Source: Bradyrhizobium sp. ISRA430
Lineage (GTDB): Bacteria > Pseudomonadota > Alphaproteobacteria > Rhizobiales > Xanthobacteraceae
Assembly (NCBI RefSeq): GCF_029909975.1
Contig: NZ_CP094516.1
Span: forward strand, 3,472,001 to 3,536,000
DNA: 64,000 bases
Direction of reading: 5' to 3'
Positions 8,987 to 17,321 of the stretch are shown here, in pieces. The notes under the pieces are model-generated. The model had not been told where the DNA came from and did no database searches. It saw only the letters and a list, made by a program, of their open reading frames with translations. Positions within the stretch are counted from its first letter, which is position 1, and every line of letters starts with the position of its first letter. Made by a program: the position numbers and the translations under genes.

Positions 8987-10195
8987 CTACTCATCGGCGA
9001 ACTCGTCTTCCTCGTTGACCTTGTGCTTGCTCTTGCGGCCGAGCGAGCCCGTCACGTAGGGATCGCGCGTGTTCGCATAGGGATTGCGCCGCTGCGCGCG
9101 GGCGGCGACCTCGTCGCCGGAGACCGCGGCCGGCTGGCAGATCAGGCGGCCGCTGGCGCGCCGCATCAGGTCGACGTGGATGTGATCGTAGTGATAGACG
9201 TTGGAGCCCGGCGCGAGCACGGTGGTGAAATGCGCGCACGCCCCTGATTGCACGTCGCGCAAAAAGCCCTGCTCTTCCGGCAGTCCGCGCCAGCCGTCCT
9301 TAACCGAGACGCGACGGCCGTCGGCGAGCACGAAGGCGGCGATGTCGAGCGCGTTGCCGAAGGCGTGCTCGGAAATATGGGCATGCGGATTGCCGTTCAT
9401 GCCGCGGCAGGAATAGGCAGAGATCTGCTTGATCTCGACCACGCGTTGGCCGAACCAGCGCGTCGCCGACGGCTGCACGGTATCGGCCAGCCAGCGGTCG
9501 AGCTCGGAGACGATCGGGCAGGCGAGCGTCGCGGTCGGCTTCACTGCGACCGGCCCGACGGCTGTGACGGGATTGCCCTGCACAGGACCGAGACGCGGCG
9601 GCGGCTGTTGCGCGGGAGCCTGCGAATAAGGTGCCGCCGGCCGCGCCGGATAGCTCGGCGTGTTCATGTAGCGCGCAGCACCCGCAGCATCGGTGCCGTC
9701 GGGCGGCAGATCGATCTCGTCCTCCTGCGGCGCCACGCCGGGCGCGCTCAGCGAGACCGGGCCGGACGATGCGCCATAGCCCGACGGCTGGCGCGCGGTG
9801 CTCTCGGGATAGCTCGACCGCTGCGGATACCCGGACGACGTCGGATAAGGCTGGCTTGGCGGATAGCTCGACTGTTGCTGCGTCACCGGCCAGCGCGGCT
9901 GGTTGCCGATGCTCGCGGGCGGGCGCAATACTTCGTCGGCAAAGCCATAGCTGCTCGAGGCTTCGCCGATCGCGGCGACCTTCAGCGGAAATTCGGCACC
10001 GCAGACACCGGGGCCGGAGATCGGCTCGACGCGGACGATGTCCGCGCTCTCCTTCACCGCGCCCGATTTCAGGCACGCGGCTTCCGCCTCGGCCCGCCAC
10101 GGTTCGCGTTCGGCCTGGAAGAAGCCGCGTCCGCAACCCGCGAGCGAAACAAGGACGATGGAGCCGACGAGATACAAACGAACTCCGCGCGTCAT
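8987..10195 (-). CDS. Extensin-like C-terminal domain lipoprotein
   Basis: 402 residues. The N terminus is a lipoprotein signal ending in LAGC with the acylated cysteine at residue 21. Residues about 100-215 are a low-complexity Tyr/Pro/Ser-rich region (repeats like SSYPPSQPYPTS and GYPQRSSYPES). The C-terminal half is the extensin-like domain: CPIVSELDRWLADTVQP, YSCRGMNGNPHAHISEHAFG with a conserved His cluster, and YHYDHIHVDL, a metal-binding pattern resembling D-Ala-D-Ala/LAS peptidases. A cell-envelope protein possibly acting on peptidoglycan. It ends in a charged tail (KSKHKVNEEDEFADE). Enzymatic activity of this family is not well established. Confidence 0.8.
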   Translation of the reverse strand: MTRGVRLYLVGSIVLVSLAGCGRGFFQAEREPWRAEAEAACLKSGAVKESADIVRVEPISGPGVCGAEFPLKVAAIGEASSSYGFADEVLRPPASIGNQPRWPVTQQQSSYPPSQPYPTSSGYPQRSSYPESTARQPSGYGASSGPVSLSAPGVAPQEDEIDLPPDGTDAAGAARYMNTPSYPARPAAPYSQAPAQQPPPRLGPVQGNPVTAVGPVAVKPTATLACPIVSELDRWLADTVQPSATRWFGQRVVEIKQISAYSCRGMNGNPHAHISEHAFGNALDIAAFVLADGRRVSVKDGWRGLPEEQGFLRDVQSGACAHFTTVLAPGSNVYHYDHIHVDLMRRASGRLICQPAAVSGDEVAARAQRRNPYANTRDPYVTGSLGRKSKHKVNEEDEFADE

Positions 10196-10386
10196 GCACG
10201 CACGTTCGGTGAATTTACTTAAAGACTCTTCAACGCATTGATTTCAGCCTTCTTTAACCATGCAGGGCGGGCGCACGCTGGATCAGCGGCAGCACGGCTT
10301 ACTTTTTCAAGAAGCGACTCTCTGTTAACCATATTGGTTGCGCGCAAATCGGCGCGATCAGCGGGAGCATCCCAGGGAGCAACGTC

Positions 10387-10470
10387 ATGACGTTCGTCGG
10401 AAGACTGAGCGTTGTCACTGCGTACCTTGCCATGGCCTTTGTCGCCGCCATCGTGCTCGGCATGATCTAG
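10387..10470 (+). CDS. 27-residue single-span membrane micro-protein
   Basis: Too short for usual gene calling. The frame reads MTFVGRLSVVTAYLA then MAFVAAIVLGMI and stops, i.e. a short basic N terminus followed by one hydrophobic span. A good Shine-Dalgarno GGGAG lies seven bases upstream of the ATG (10375-10379). It sits alone between the divergently transcribed extensin-like gene and the FecR-domain gene. Ribosome site, spacing and hydrophobicity together suggest a real membrane micro-protein; function unknown. Confidence 0.55.
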   Translation: MTFVGRLSVVTAYLAMAFVAAIVLGMI

Positions 10471-10534
10471 AGGCCTTCAACCGACCGCATCACGGACTTG
10501 CCCGAGAAGACCCCCGCATGGAGAGCGGGGCCTG

Positions 10535-10577
10535 CATGGTTCGAGAGGCGGGCAAGAGCGCGTTCCTCACCATGAGG
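10535..10577. repeat. Short palindromic intergenic element, CATGGTTCGAG type
   Basis: Starts CATGGTTCGAG and ends CTCACCATGAGG, with an imperfect hairpin between. The outer CATGGT and ACCATG are complementary. It resembles the short mosaic palindromes scattered through Bradyrhizobium genomes. It lies upstream of the FecR-domain gene. Confidence 0.5.
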
Positions 10578-10693
10578 AGTGAGAGTGGGTTTGAACGTTC
10601 GATAATCCCGTGCGACAGACGTTCATCGGCCATTCAGCCGGCCCCGGCTGAAATCGGTCGATCTCGCCTCGCGTTCTCACCGGGACTTCATCA

Positions 10694-12121
10694 GTGGCAT
10701 TTTTGGTGGCTTGGCGCCGCTTCGTGTTCGCGCTTGCGCTGCTGGCGTCGCCGCTGGCCGGCGCGAGTGTCGCGTTCGCATCCGATACAATCGAGGTTGC
10801 GCAGGCTCAAACCCAGCCACAGGCGCAGCCGGCACCCGAGCCCTCCCCGAGCCCGGCCGCTTCGCCGACACCTGCGGCTGATGCGCAGCCTGCCGAGGAG
10901 CCGATCGGCAACGTCGCGACCGTGACCGGGATCGCCACCGTGATCCGCGACAAGAACTCCTATCCGCTGAAGGTGCGCGACGACATCTATCTCAACGACA
11001 TCGTGCAGACGGCATCGAACTCCTCGCTCGGCATCACCTTCAACGATTCCACCACGTTCAATCTCTCCGCCAGCGCCAAGATCACCATCGACAATTACGT
11101 CTATGAGGATGGCGGCAAACAGAACGCCGCGATCTTCGACATCGGCAAGGGCACGGTCGCGTTCGTCGCGGCGGCGGTGGCCAAGACCGGCGACATGAAG
11201 ATCACGACGCCGACGGCGACGCTCGGCATTCGCGGCACCACCGGCGTCGTCGACGTGCCGGCGACCGCGAGCACGACGGGAGCGACTGCGAACAACGTCA
11301 ACATCAAGCTCTATCCGGACGCTGACGGCCGGGTCGGACATATCGATGTCAACGACCGCACCAGCGGCACGCGGCTCGGCGTGCTGACGCAAGGATCGAG
11401 CGGGTTTGCGATCCGGCCAGGCGCGGGCGGCCCCGGCGGCGTGCGCTTTGCCGCGGTACCGATCACGATCGCGCCGCAGCAGGTCGCACGCGACCGCGCC
11501 TTTGTGACCCAGGTGCATCTGGCGCAGACCACGGGCCGGCAGATCGTCACCGAGCAGCGCGATTTCCGCCGCGCCAATCCGACCGCGAGCCCGCGCATCC
11601 CGCGGCCGCTCCAGCAACAGCGTCCGGCGGCGCCGGGACAACAGCCGCAGCGTCCGAACGGCCTGCCGGGTCAGAACCGTCCGGGTCAGCAGCAGCCGGG
11701 CACGCCGAACCGTCAAGGCCCGCAGCAGCCGCAACGGCAAGGCACGCAGCCGTCGCAACAGCGTCAAGGACAAGGCGGCGCCGTGCAGCCAGGTACGCCG
11801 CGCACGGGCCAAGGTCAGCAGGGCCAGCAGCAGGGTGCGGGACAACCGGCAGGCGTGCCACGCGCCGGCCAAGGCACGCAGCCGCGCGGCGCGCCGCAGG
11901 CCCAGCCGCCCCGCAACCGACAGCCCCCCTCGCAGCCCGGCGGCGCCACTCCGCCGCAACCCGGCAGGGCGCCGCAGCCGCAAACGCCGCGCAGCGGATT
12001 GCAGCCACCGCCCGCGGCTCAGCAACCAGGCGGCGTGCAGCGCCAGGACCTCCAGCAGCGCCTGCCCGGCGCTCCGCGCAAGCCGGCGCCTGCGCCGAAG
12101 GAGAAGAAGGAGCGGAGGTGA
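10694..12121 (+). CDS. FecR-domain exported protein with Gln/Pro/Gly-rich tail
   Basis: 475 residues from a GTG start (CGGGA nine bases upstream). Residues 1-30 are a signal peptide; a Pro/Ala/Gln linker follows to about 72; residues about 75-190 form a FecR domain (NVATVTGIATVIRD, LKVRDDIYLNDIVQT, LGITFNDSTTFNLSASA, GTVAFVAAAVAKTGDM, TPTATLGIRGTTGVVDV). Unlike classical FecR anti-sigma regulators there is no TonB-receptor or ECF sigma gene nearby, so this is the stand-alone periplasmic form. The last 160 residues are disordered Q/P/G/R-rich sequence (runs such as QQPQRQGTQPSQQRQGQ). Possibly a surface or matrix-associated protein; not proven. Confidence 0.78.
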   Translation: MAFLVAWRRFVFALALLASPLAGASVAFASDTIEVAQAQTQPQAQPAPEPSPSPAASPTPAADAQPAEEPIGNVATVTGIATVIRDKNSYPLKVRDDIYLNDIVQTASNSSLGITFNDSTTFNLSASAKITIDNYVYEDGGKQNAAIFDIGKGTVAFVAAAVAKTGDMKITTPTATLGIRGTTGVVDVPATASTTGATANNVNIKLYPDADGRVGHIDVNDRTSGTRLGVLTQGSSGFAIRPGAGGPGGVRFAAVPITIAPQQVARDRAFVTQVHLAQTTGRQIVTEQRDFRRANPTASPRIPRPLQQQRPAAPGQQPQRPNGLPGQNRPGQQQPGTPNRQGPQQPQRQGTQPSQQRQGQGGAVQPGTPRTGQGQQGQQQGAGQPAGVPRAGQGTQPRGAPQAQPPRNRQPPSQPGGATPPQPGRAPQPQTPRSGLQPPPAAQQPGGVQRQDLQQRLPGAPRKPAPAPKEKKERR

Positions 12122-12135
12122 ACATGCTCCCCCTC

Positions 12136-12215
12136 CGTCATTGCGAGCGCAGCGAAGCAATCCAGAATCCTTCCGTGGGGGGACTCTGGATTGCTTCGCT
12201 GCGCTCGCAATGACG
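12136..12215. repeat. Palindromic intergenic repeat, family B (perfect 31-bp arms)
   Basis: Two 31-base arms (12136-12166 and 12185-12215) are perfect inverted complements, beginning CGTCATTGCGAGCGCAGCG and separated by 18 bases. Near-identical copies occur at 62889-62969 and, degenerate, at 26793-26880. It lies 14 bases after the FecR-gene stop and could act as a terminator or mRNA-stabilising hairpin. Confidence 0.9.
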
Positions 12216-12296
12216 ACTTGGAAGGAGCTGGCGCTACCCGAGCCCTCCAACTTGCGGATGCTTTCCTCACCTGCAAACAGGCGCGGTAAAAAGAGC

Positions 12297-12863
12297 TTAC
12301 GCCTCGCCGCGCAGCCAGGCTCTCACCCTTTGCAACAGGCCATGACGCAGCTCCTCGACGGATGCCGCTTCCGCGGCCGTCAGCGTCTGCATGGCGGCAT
12401 CGACATCGCCGGCAGCAAGCGGCGGCGTGGCCTCTGTATCGGCCGTCGCGAGGCCGGCGGCGGCGAGCGCGATCGGGCCGATCTCAGTCAGGAAGGCGCG
12501 CTCATATTCGCGCGACAGGCGCGCGATCGCATTCTCGAGCGGCAGCCAGTCGACCGCCTTGATGTCGTTCGTCAGCTTGCGGACGGGACCGCCCTCGGCC
12601 TCCATCCGCCAGAAATGCACGACCTTGGAGCGTCCGCCCGACTGGTAGACGAGCGTGCCCAGGAATTCATGGATGGCGACGTCGTGGCCGGTCTCCTCCA
12701 GTACCTCGCGGTGCGCGGCCTTTTTCGGCGTCTCGCCATCATCGAGCTTGCCCTTGGGCAGGACCCATTCATTGCGCTTGCGCTGCCGCACGACTGCAAC
12801 CAGCGGCGTCACGCCACGCCGCAGCACAATACCACCCGCCGCCAGCACCGGCGCCCGCGCCAT
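12297..12863 (-). CDS. Nudix hydrolase
   Basis: 188 residues from the ATG at 12863 (a GTG three bases further upstream is also possible). The Nudix box is intact: GKLDDGE, seven residues, then REVLEETGHD, fitting GX5EX7REUXEEXGU. Preceding sequence VVRQRKRNEWVLPKGKL is typical of the diadenosine-polyphosphate/house-cleaning branch. The C-terminal third (about residues 130-188) is a helical extension beyond a minimal Nudix fold. It hydrolyses a nucleoside diphosphate linked to another moiety; the exact substrate cannot be read from sequence. It lies directly downstream of psd on the same strand, 71 bases away. Confidence 0.88.
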   Translation of the reverse strand: MARAPVLAAGGIVLRRGVTPLVAVVRQRKRNEWVLPKGKLDDGETPKKAAHREVLEETGHDVAIHEFLGTLVYQSGGRSKVVHFWRMEAEGGPVRKLTNDIKAVDWLPLENAIARLSREYERAFLTEIGPIALAAAGLATADTEATPPLAAGDVDAAMQTLTAAEAASVEELRHGLLQRVRAWLRGEA

Positions 12864-12934
12864 CACTCGTTACCTGTCGTGTCGTCGAATCGTCCCCGCG
12901 GACGATATAGGCGGCCGACACGGCGGATTGAAGG

Positions 12935-13798
12935 CTACCTTCGCCTGAGCAGCGCTTGACCTGCGCGGATGCGCGTGCCCTCGGCGATGCCGTCGCAGAA
13001 TGTAAAATCGCCGGGCGCGAGGATGATGATGGTCGAGCCGTGCTCGAACCAGCCGAGCTCCTCGCCCTTCGTCACGCTGACGTTGCAGGAGAAATTGACT
13101 GGTCCCGGCGTCTGCGCGTTCAGCACCATGTCGAGGAAATGCAAGCGGATGCTCGCGACCAAGATGGCCGCGACCGGCACCAGTGTCACGGCCTCGCCGG
13201 TTGCGAGATGCGTGCGGATTACCACGCGCTCATTCTTGCAGAACAGGCGCTCGACCCGCTTCAACGCGATCGGGTTGACGTTCCAGACGTCGCCGTGGAT
13301 GAGCGTGACGCGTTCGATATGCGCGTCATAGGGCGCGTGGAAGCGGTGATACATGCTCGAAGTCAGCCGCAGCGTGACGAAGGAGCCGTTGCGGTGCTGG
13401 TCGACCAGTGCGGAGTCGCCGACGAGGTCGAGCAGCGAATAGGGCGCGCCCTTGACCTGGAACAACTCGGTATCGGCAATCCGGCCGTGGGCGCCGACGA
13501 TGCCGTCCGACGGGCTTGCGACGACCGCGGGATCGGGATCGAACGGCCGCAGGCCCGGCTTCAGCTCGCGGGTGAAGCAGTCGTGCAGGCTCTTGAAATG
13601 GTCTTTTCGCGCCTCCGACAGATCGAGGTCGGAGAACAGCTTCCACAGCGCGATCGAGCCGTCCCGAACCAGCGGGTTCTCGATCTTGGAGAACCAGCCC
13701 ATGAAGCGGGTCAGAGCCGCGCGGGGGATGCGGTTGGTCAGCAGGAAATTGATGTCTTCCTGCTGGGTGAAAGAGGCGATGAGGGCTTTGACTGTCAT
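12935..13798 (-). CDS. psd: Phosphatidylserine decarboxylase proenzyme
   Basis: 287 residues. It converts phosphatidylserine to phosphatidylethanolamine at the inner membrane. Family marks are FTRELKPGLRPFDPD, SPSDGIVGAHG, SMYHRFHAPYDAHI with the catalytic His region, VGAxxVA-like VAAILVASI, and the self-cleavage site in WFEHGST, where Ser255 would become the pyruvoyl group (LGST in most homologues; here HGST). Length suits the full-length proteobacterial Psd type. It is divergent from an aminotransferase gene, with only 35 bases between starts, and close to a PE N-methyltransferase-like gene, consistent with a membrane-lipid role. Confidence 0.9.
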   Translation of the reverse strand: MTVKALIASFTQQEDINFLLTNRIPRAALTRFMGWFSKIENPLVRDGSIALWKLFSDLDLSEARKDHFKSLHDCFTRELKPGLRPFDPDPAVVASPSDGIVGAHGRIADTELFQVKGAPYSLLDLVGDSALVDQHRNGSFVTLRLTSSMYHRFHAPYDAHIERVTLIHGDVWNVNPIALKRVERLFCKNERVVIRTHLATGEAVTLVPVAAILVASIRLHFLDMVLNAQTPGPVNFSCNVSVTKGEELGWFEHGSTIIILAPGDFTFCDGIAEGTRIRAGQALLRRR

Positions 13799-13833
13799 GA
13801 ATCTGTCAGCTCGTAAGGTTAGCGCTTGTTGTC

Positions 13834-15498
13834 ATGGAAACGACACTCCCGATTCTCTCTTTGTCCGTGGCCGCCGCAGCGTCCGCTGCCGCCGCCTTCC
13901 CGAAGATCAAGGCGCGGATCGAGCTGTCCCGCGCCAAGCACCGCTCGCTCTCCGGGCACTCCAAGATGTCGCGCCGGGTGGCGCGGCTGATCCCGTTCTA
14001 CGAGTTCGATAGCAACGACTACTTCGCCTGCGACGGAGCGCCGGCGAACATCGCAAGCCAACGCAAGGACGGCTTCTTCCGCCTCGCTGCCCTCTACGCC
14101 GAGCGCTACCCCAAGGGCCGCGCGATGACAAAGGAAGCGGCGGAGAAGATCTCCGACCTGAACTTCACCGAGAGCTACCGCGTGCCGTTCCAGTTCTCGC
14201 GCCTCGTGCGCGAGCACCTGGGCACCTCGACCTTCATGGAGTCGTCGAGCGGTGTCACCGTCAAGGATGTCGACGGCAACGTCTCCTACGACCTCACCGG
14301 CTCCTACGGCGTCAACATTTTCGGCAACGACTTCTATAAGGAGTGCATCGAGGGAGCCGAAAAACGGGCGCATGCGCTCGGACCGGTGCTCGGCCCCTAC
14401 CATCCCGTCATCCTGGAGAACGTGGCACGGCTCTGCCAGATCTCCGGCCTCGACGAAGTCTCCTTCCACATGTCCGGCACGGAAGCTGTGATGCAGGCCG
14501 TGCGGCTGGCGCGTTACCACACCAAGCGCACACACCTCGTCCGCTTTGCGGGGGCCTATCACGGCTGGTGGGGCGACGTGCAGCCCGGCGTCGGCAACCC
14601 GGTTACCGCGCACGAGACCTACACGCTCGCCGAGATGTCGGAGAAGACGCTGCACGTGCTGCGCACGCGGCGCGACATCGCCTGCGTGCTGGTCAATCCG
14701 CTGCAGGGGCTGCATCCGAATGCCAACGCTCCCGGCGATTCCGCGCTGGTCGATTCTTCCCGCGGCGGCAACTTCGACCGCCAAGCATACACCAAGTGGC
14801 TCATGAGGCTGCGCGAGGTCTGCACCGAGCGCGGCATCGTGCTGATCTTCGACGAAGTGTTCGTCGGCTTCCGCCTCGCGGCCGGTGGTGCCCAGGACTA
14901 TTTCGGCGTGCGCGCCGACATGGTGACCTACGGCAAGAGCCTCGCCGGCGGCCTGCCGGTCGGCGTGGTCTGCGGCAAGAAGGAGCTGATGCGCCGCTTC
15001 CGCGACGACCGCCCCGCCGACATCTGCTTCGCGCGCGGCACCTTCAACTCGCATCCCTACGTCATGACGGCGATGGACGAGTTCCTGAGCCGGCTGGCGA
15101 GTCCGAACTTCCGCGTCGTCTATGACGGGCTGGAGGAGACCTGGAACGGCCGCGCGCAAAAGCTCAACCAGATGCTGGAGGGCGCCAGCCTGCCGGTACG
15201 CGTCGCCAACCTGTCCTCGATCTGGACGGTGAAATACACCACACCGTCCCGCTACAACTGGATGCTGCAATACTATCTGCGCGCCGAAGGCCTGTCGCTG
15301 AGCTGGGTCGGCACCGGCCGGCTGATCTTCAGCCTCAATTACACTGACGCCGATTTCACTGAGGTTGCCGAGCGCTTCGTCCGCGCGGCAGAGAAGATGA
15401 AGGCGGACGGCTTCTGGTGGCACGACCCGAGCCTCACCAACAAGCGCATCAAGCGGCAGATCCTGAAGGAGATGCTGGCCAAGCGCTTCGGGCGCTGA
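13834..15498 (+). CDS. Class III PLP-dependent aminotransferase (GSA-aminomutase-like), long form
   Basis: 554 residues. The core (about 130-540) is a class III aminotransferase: DLTGSYGVNIFGNDFY, VSFHMSGTEAVMQAVRLARY for cofactor phosphate, GAYHGWWG, LIFDEVFVGFRL with the PLP-nitrogen Asp, and TYGKSLAGGLPVGVV with Schiff-base Lys368. It is nearest to glutamate-1-semialdehyde aminomutases, but has about 100 extra N-terminal residues, beginning with a hydrophobic Ala-rich stretch (LPILSLSVAAAASAAAA), and is unlikely to be the haem-pathway enzyme. It diverges from psd with 35 bases between starts. Its substrate is unknown; a role linked to lipid head groups is a guess from context. Confidence 0.82.
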   Translation: METTLPILSLSVAAAASAAAAFPKIKARIELSRAKHRSLSGHSKMSRRVARLIPFYEFDSNDYFACDGAPANIASQRKDGFFRLAALYAERYPKGRAMTKEAAEKISDLNFTESYRVPFQFSRLVREHLGTSTFMESSSGVTVKDVDGNVSYDLTGSYGVNIFGNDFYKECIEGAEKRAHALGPVLGPYHPVILENVARLCQISGLDEVSFHMSGTEAVMQAVRLARYHTKRTHLVRFAGAYHGWWGDVQPGVGNPVTAHETYTLAEMSEKTLHVLRTRRDIACVLVNPLQGLHPNANAPGDSALVDSSRGGNFDRQAYTKWLMRLREVCTERGIVLIFDEVFVGFRLAAGGAQDYFGVRADMVTYGKSLAGGLPVGVVCGKKELMRRFRDDRPADICFARGTFNSHPYVMTAMDEFLSRLASPNFRVVYDGLEETWNGRAQKLNQMLEGASLPVRVANLSSIWTVKYTTPSRYNWMLQYYLRAEGLSLSWVGTGRLIFSLNYTDADFTEVAERFVRAAEKMKADGFWWHDPSLTNKRIKRQILKEMLAKRFGR

Positions 15499-15532
15499 AG
15501 TCATTTCCGTCACCGCAAGCACCGCTCGTTCC

Positions 15533-15684
15533 TCCCCCTCTCCCCGCTCCTCGCGGGGAGAGGGTTGGGGTGAGGGCCTGCTTCCGCAATCACGATGAGA
15601 GCTGGACTCGCGGAGACTCCCCCTCACCCGAATTTGCGCTACGCGCAAATTCGACCTCTCCCCGCAAACGGGGAGAGGTGAAGC
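15533..15684. repeat. Palindromic intergenic repeat, family C (CTCTCCCCGC type)
   Basis: Fills the 310-base gap after the aminotransferase gene. It comprises a CTCCCCGCTCCTCGCGGGGAG hairpin region, GGGTGAGGG, an ACTCGCGGA core, CCCTCACCC, an AATTTGCGCTACGCGCAAATT palindrome region (15630-15650) and a closing CTCTCCCCGCAAACGGGGAGAG region. Related copies are at 25373-25440 and 39474-39655. No gene is visible in the gap. Confidence 0.8.
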
Positions 15685-15809
15685 GAGCATGCGGCTCGGT
15701 TGTGTCACCTCCGAAGTGTCCTGCGGGAGTGCCAAGACGTGGATGCCCGGGACGAGCCCGGGCATGACGCAACCTATCGACATCGGAGTGTTTGGTGCGA
15801 GCAGCGTGC

Positions 15810-16469
15810 TCAGGCGTGCTGCTCTTCGAGCGTGGGCTCGCCGATGAGGCCCAGCGTGTGCTCGGGGTTGAGGTGCAGGCCGGGATCCATCAGCTCGCCG
15901 CGCATCAAGGCGAGCGGGGCCTTGTGATAGAGCATCAGGTCGTGGAACGGGTCAGTCAGGATCTTGGTCATCCAGACGAGGCCGGTCTCGACGTCGCGGA
16001 TGAAGAACAGATGCACGGTGCGGAACAGAAGACCGCCGATGCCGACTGCGAGCCAGATCTTTGCAACCTGACGCATGAAGTCGGTCGCGCCCGCCCAGGG
16101 CTTGAACAGGCCGAACAGCGTCGGATCGACGAACAGCACCAGCGGCGACAGCGCCCAGATCGACATCAGCACCACCTTGCGCTGCAGGTTGTAGCCGACC
16201 TTGATCTCTTCCTTGTGCTCATGCGTCGCCTGGTTGATGTGGTCGTAGCCATGCGGCTCGAAGAAGAAGTGACCGGCCTGGCGCGAGGTCATCGAGACCA
16301 GCCAGCCGACCAGCGCTGAGATCACGGGATCGATGAAGATCCAGACATAGGCGAACAGGAAGCTCAGCGCGCTGACGAAGTGCAGGCTCTGATTGATGCG
16401 GCTGTGGTGGTAGTAGCGATGGTCGTCCCAGCGCTGGATGCGCAGATGCTCGAGGTAATTCTTGATCAT
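15810..16469 (-). CDS. His-rich polytopic membrane protein, Mpo1/DUF962-like features
   Basis: 219 residues from the ATG at 16469, chosen because GGGGGAGA lies just upstream; a longer frame to 16556 has no such site. About four hydrophobic segments. Polar clusters of histidine sit at the membrane edges: DDHRYYHHSRINQSLHFVS near the N terminus, RQAGHFFFEPHGYDHINQ and THEHKEE after the second span. A short N-terminal HHSRIN...H and a GHFFFE motif recall the DUF962/Mpo1 proteins, iron-dependent dioxygenases of fatty-acid metabolism, but I cannot confirm this. It is the third minus-strand gene after a GT4 glycosyltransferase and a PE-methyltransferase-like gene, supporting a lipid role. Confidence 0.7.
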   Translation of the reverse strand: MIKNYLEHLRIQRWDDHRYYHHSRINQSLHFVSALSFLFAYVWIFIDPVISALVGWLVSMTSRQAGHFFFEPHGYDHINQATHEHKEEIKVGYNLQRKVVLMSIWALSPLVLFVDPTLFGLFKPWAGATDFMRQVAKIWLAVGIGGLLFRTVHLFFIRDVETGLVWMTKILTDPFHDLMLYHKAPLALMRGELMDPGLHLNPEHTLGLIGEPTLEEQHA

Positions 16470-16596
16470 GGTCTCCCCCAAAATGCTTTCGGGCTCGGGA
16501 TTTACAGAGATTCGATGTAGGCCGTGTGACAACATCATTTTGTCATGTGACGACACGCAGCGGCGCGATGACGCACGCGAAGGCGTGAGCCAGAGC

Positions 16597-17286
16597 TCAA
16601 GCCGCCTTGGCGACCTCGACCTTGCGGAAGCGCACCAGCGAGAAATGGCCGAGCGGCGGGATCAGGCGGCGCTCGGCGAGCTCGATGCCATGGGCGCCGG
16701 CGAGCCATTTCGCATAGCGCGACCAGGCGAACTCGGCGGTGCGGAAGCCGAGCGGACGCACCACTGGCTGCAGCTTCTGCTCGATGAAGCGGCGCATGCC
16801 GGCATCCGCGCTGACGCGGGTCAGGATGATCAGCTCGCCGCCGGGACGCAGCACGCGGGCGAATTCATCGAGCGCCTTCTCCGGGTTCGGCACGGCGGTG
16901 ACGACATATTGCGCCATCACGACGTCGAAGGAGTTGTCGGGGAATTCGAGCTTCTCGGCGTCCATCACCGCGAGGCCCTCAACGTTCTTCAGCCTCTGTT
17001 CCTTCACGCGCTGGCGCGCTTTGTCCAGCATCGCTTCCGAAATGTCGGTGCCGAAGATGCGAACGTTGCTCGCGTACATCGGCAGCGAGATGCCGGTGCC
17101 GACGCCGACTTCGAGCACGCGGCCGCCGATCTTGTTGGTCGCTGCGATCGCGGCCTGGCGCCCCTTGGCGAACACGCCGCCGAACACGAGGTCGTAGACG
17201 GGCGCCCAGCGGTCATAGGCCTGCTCGACCGTACCGCGGTCGAGGTCAAGCTGGTGGGTGCCGTCAAGGTTCATGATCTTAGCCAT
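16597..17286 (-). CDS. Phosphatidylethanolamine N-methyltransferase-like enzyme (Rhodobacter type)
   Basis: 229 residues, class I SAM methyltransferase. AYDRWAPVYDLVFGGVF (about residues 22-40) is the signature start of the Rhodobacter-type PmtA family; motif I is VLEVGVGTGISLP, motif II GTDISEAMLDKA, then MDAEKLEFPDNSFDVV and RVLRPGGELIILTRV. Such enzymes methylate phosphatidylethanolamine towards phosphatidylcholine; Bradyrhizobium has several paralogues acting on different steps, so I give no symbol. A related lipid base (as for BtaB) is also possible. Downstream of the GT4 gene by 35 bases, so probably cotranscribed. Confidence 0.85.
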   Translation of the reverse strand: MAKIMNLDGTHQLDLDRGTVEQAYDRWAPVYDLVFGGVFAKGRQAAIAATNKIGGRVLEVGVGTGISLPMYASNVRIFGTDISEAMLDKARQRVKEQRLKNVEGLAVMDAEKLEFPDNSFDVVMAQYVVTAVPNPEKALDEFARVLRPGGELIILTRVSADAGMRRFIEQKLQPVVRPLGFRTAEFAWSRYAKWLAGAHGIELAERRLIPPLGHFSLVRFRKVEVAKAA

Positions 17287-17321
17287 CGATGTGGTTCTCG
17301 CTGTGGTTCAAACGGTGGGAT

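Noticed and set aside
12133..12215. Possible CRISPR-like or attenuator structure
   Set aside because: A single inverted repeat pair with no direct-repeat/spacer array; it matches the dispersed palindrome family B.
10691..12250. A 519-residue frame antisense to the FecR-domain gene
   Set aside because: Arg/Leu-rich low-complexity translation mirroring the Q/P/G codons of the real gene, with no domain and no ribosome site.
13819..15783. A 654-residue frame antisense to the aminotransferase gene
   Set aside because: The sense strand has complete aminotransferase motifs; the antisense frame begins in a repeat and has no motif.
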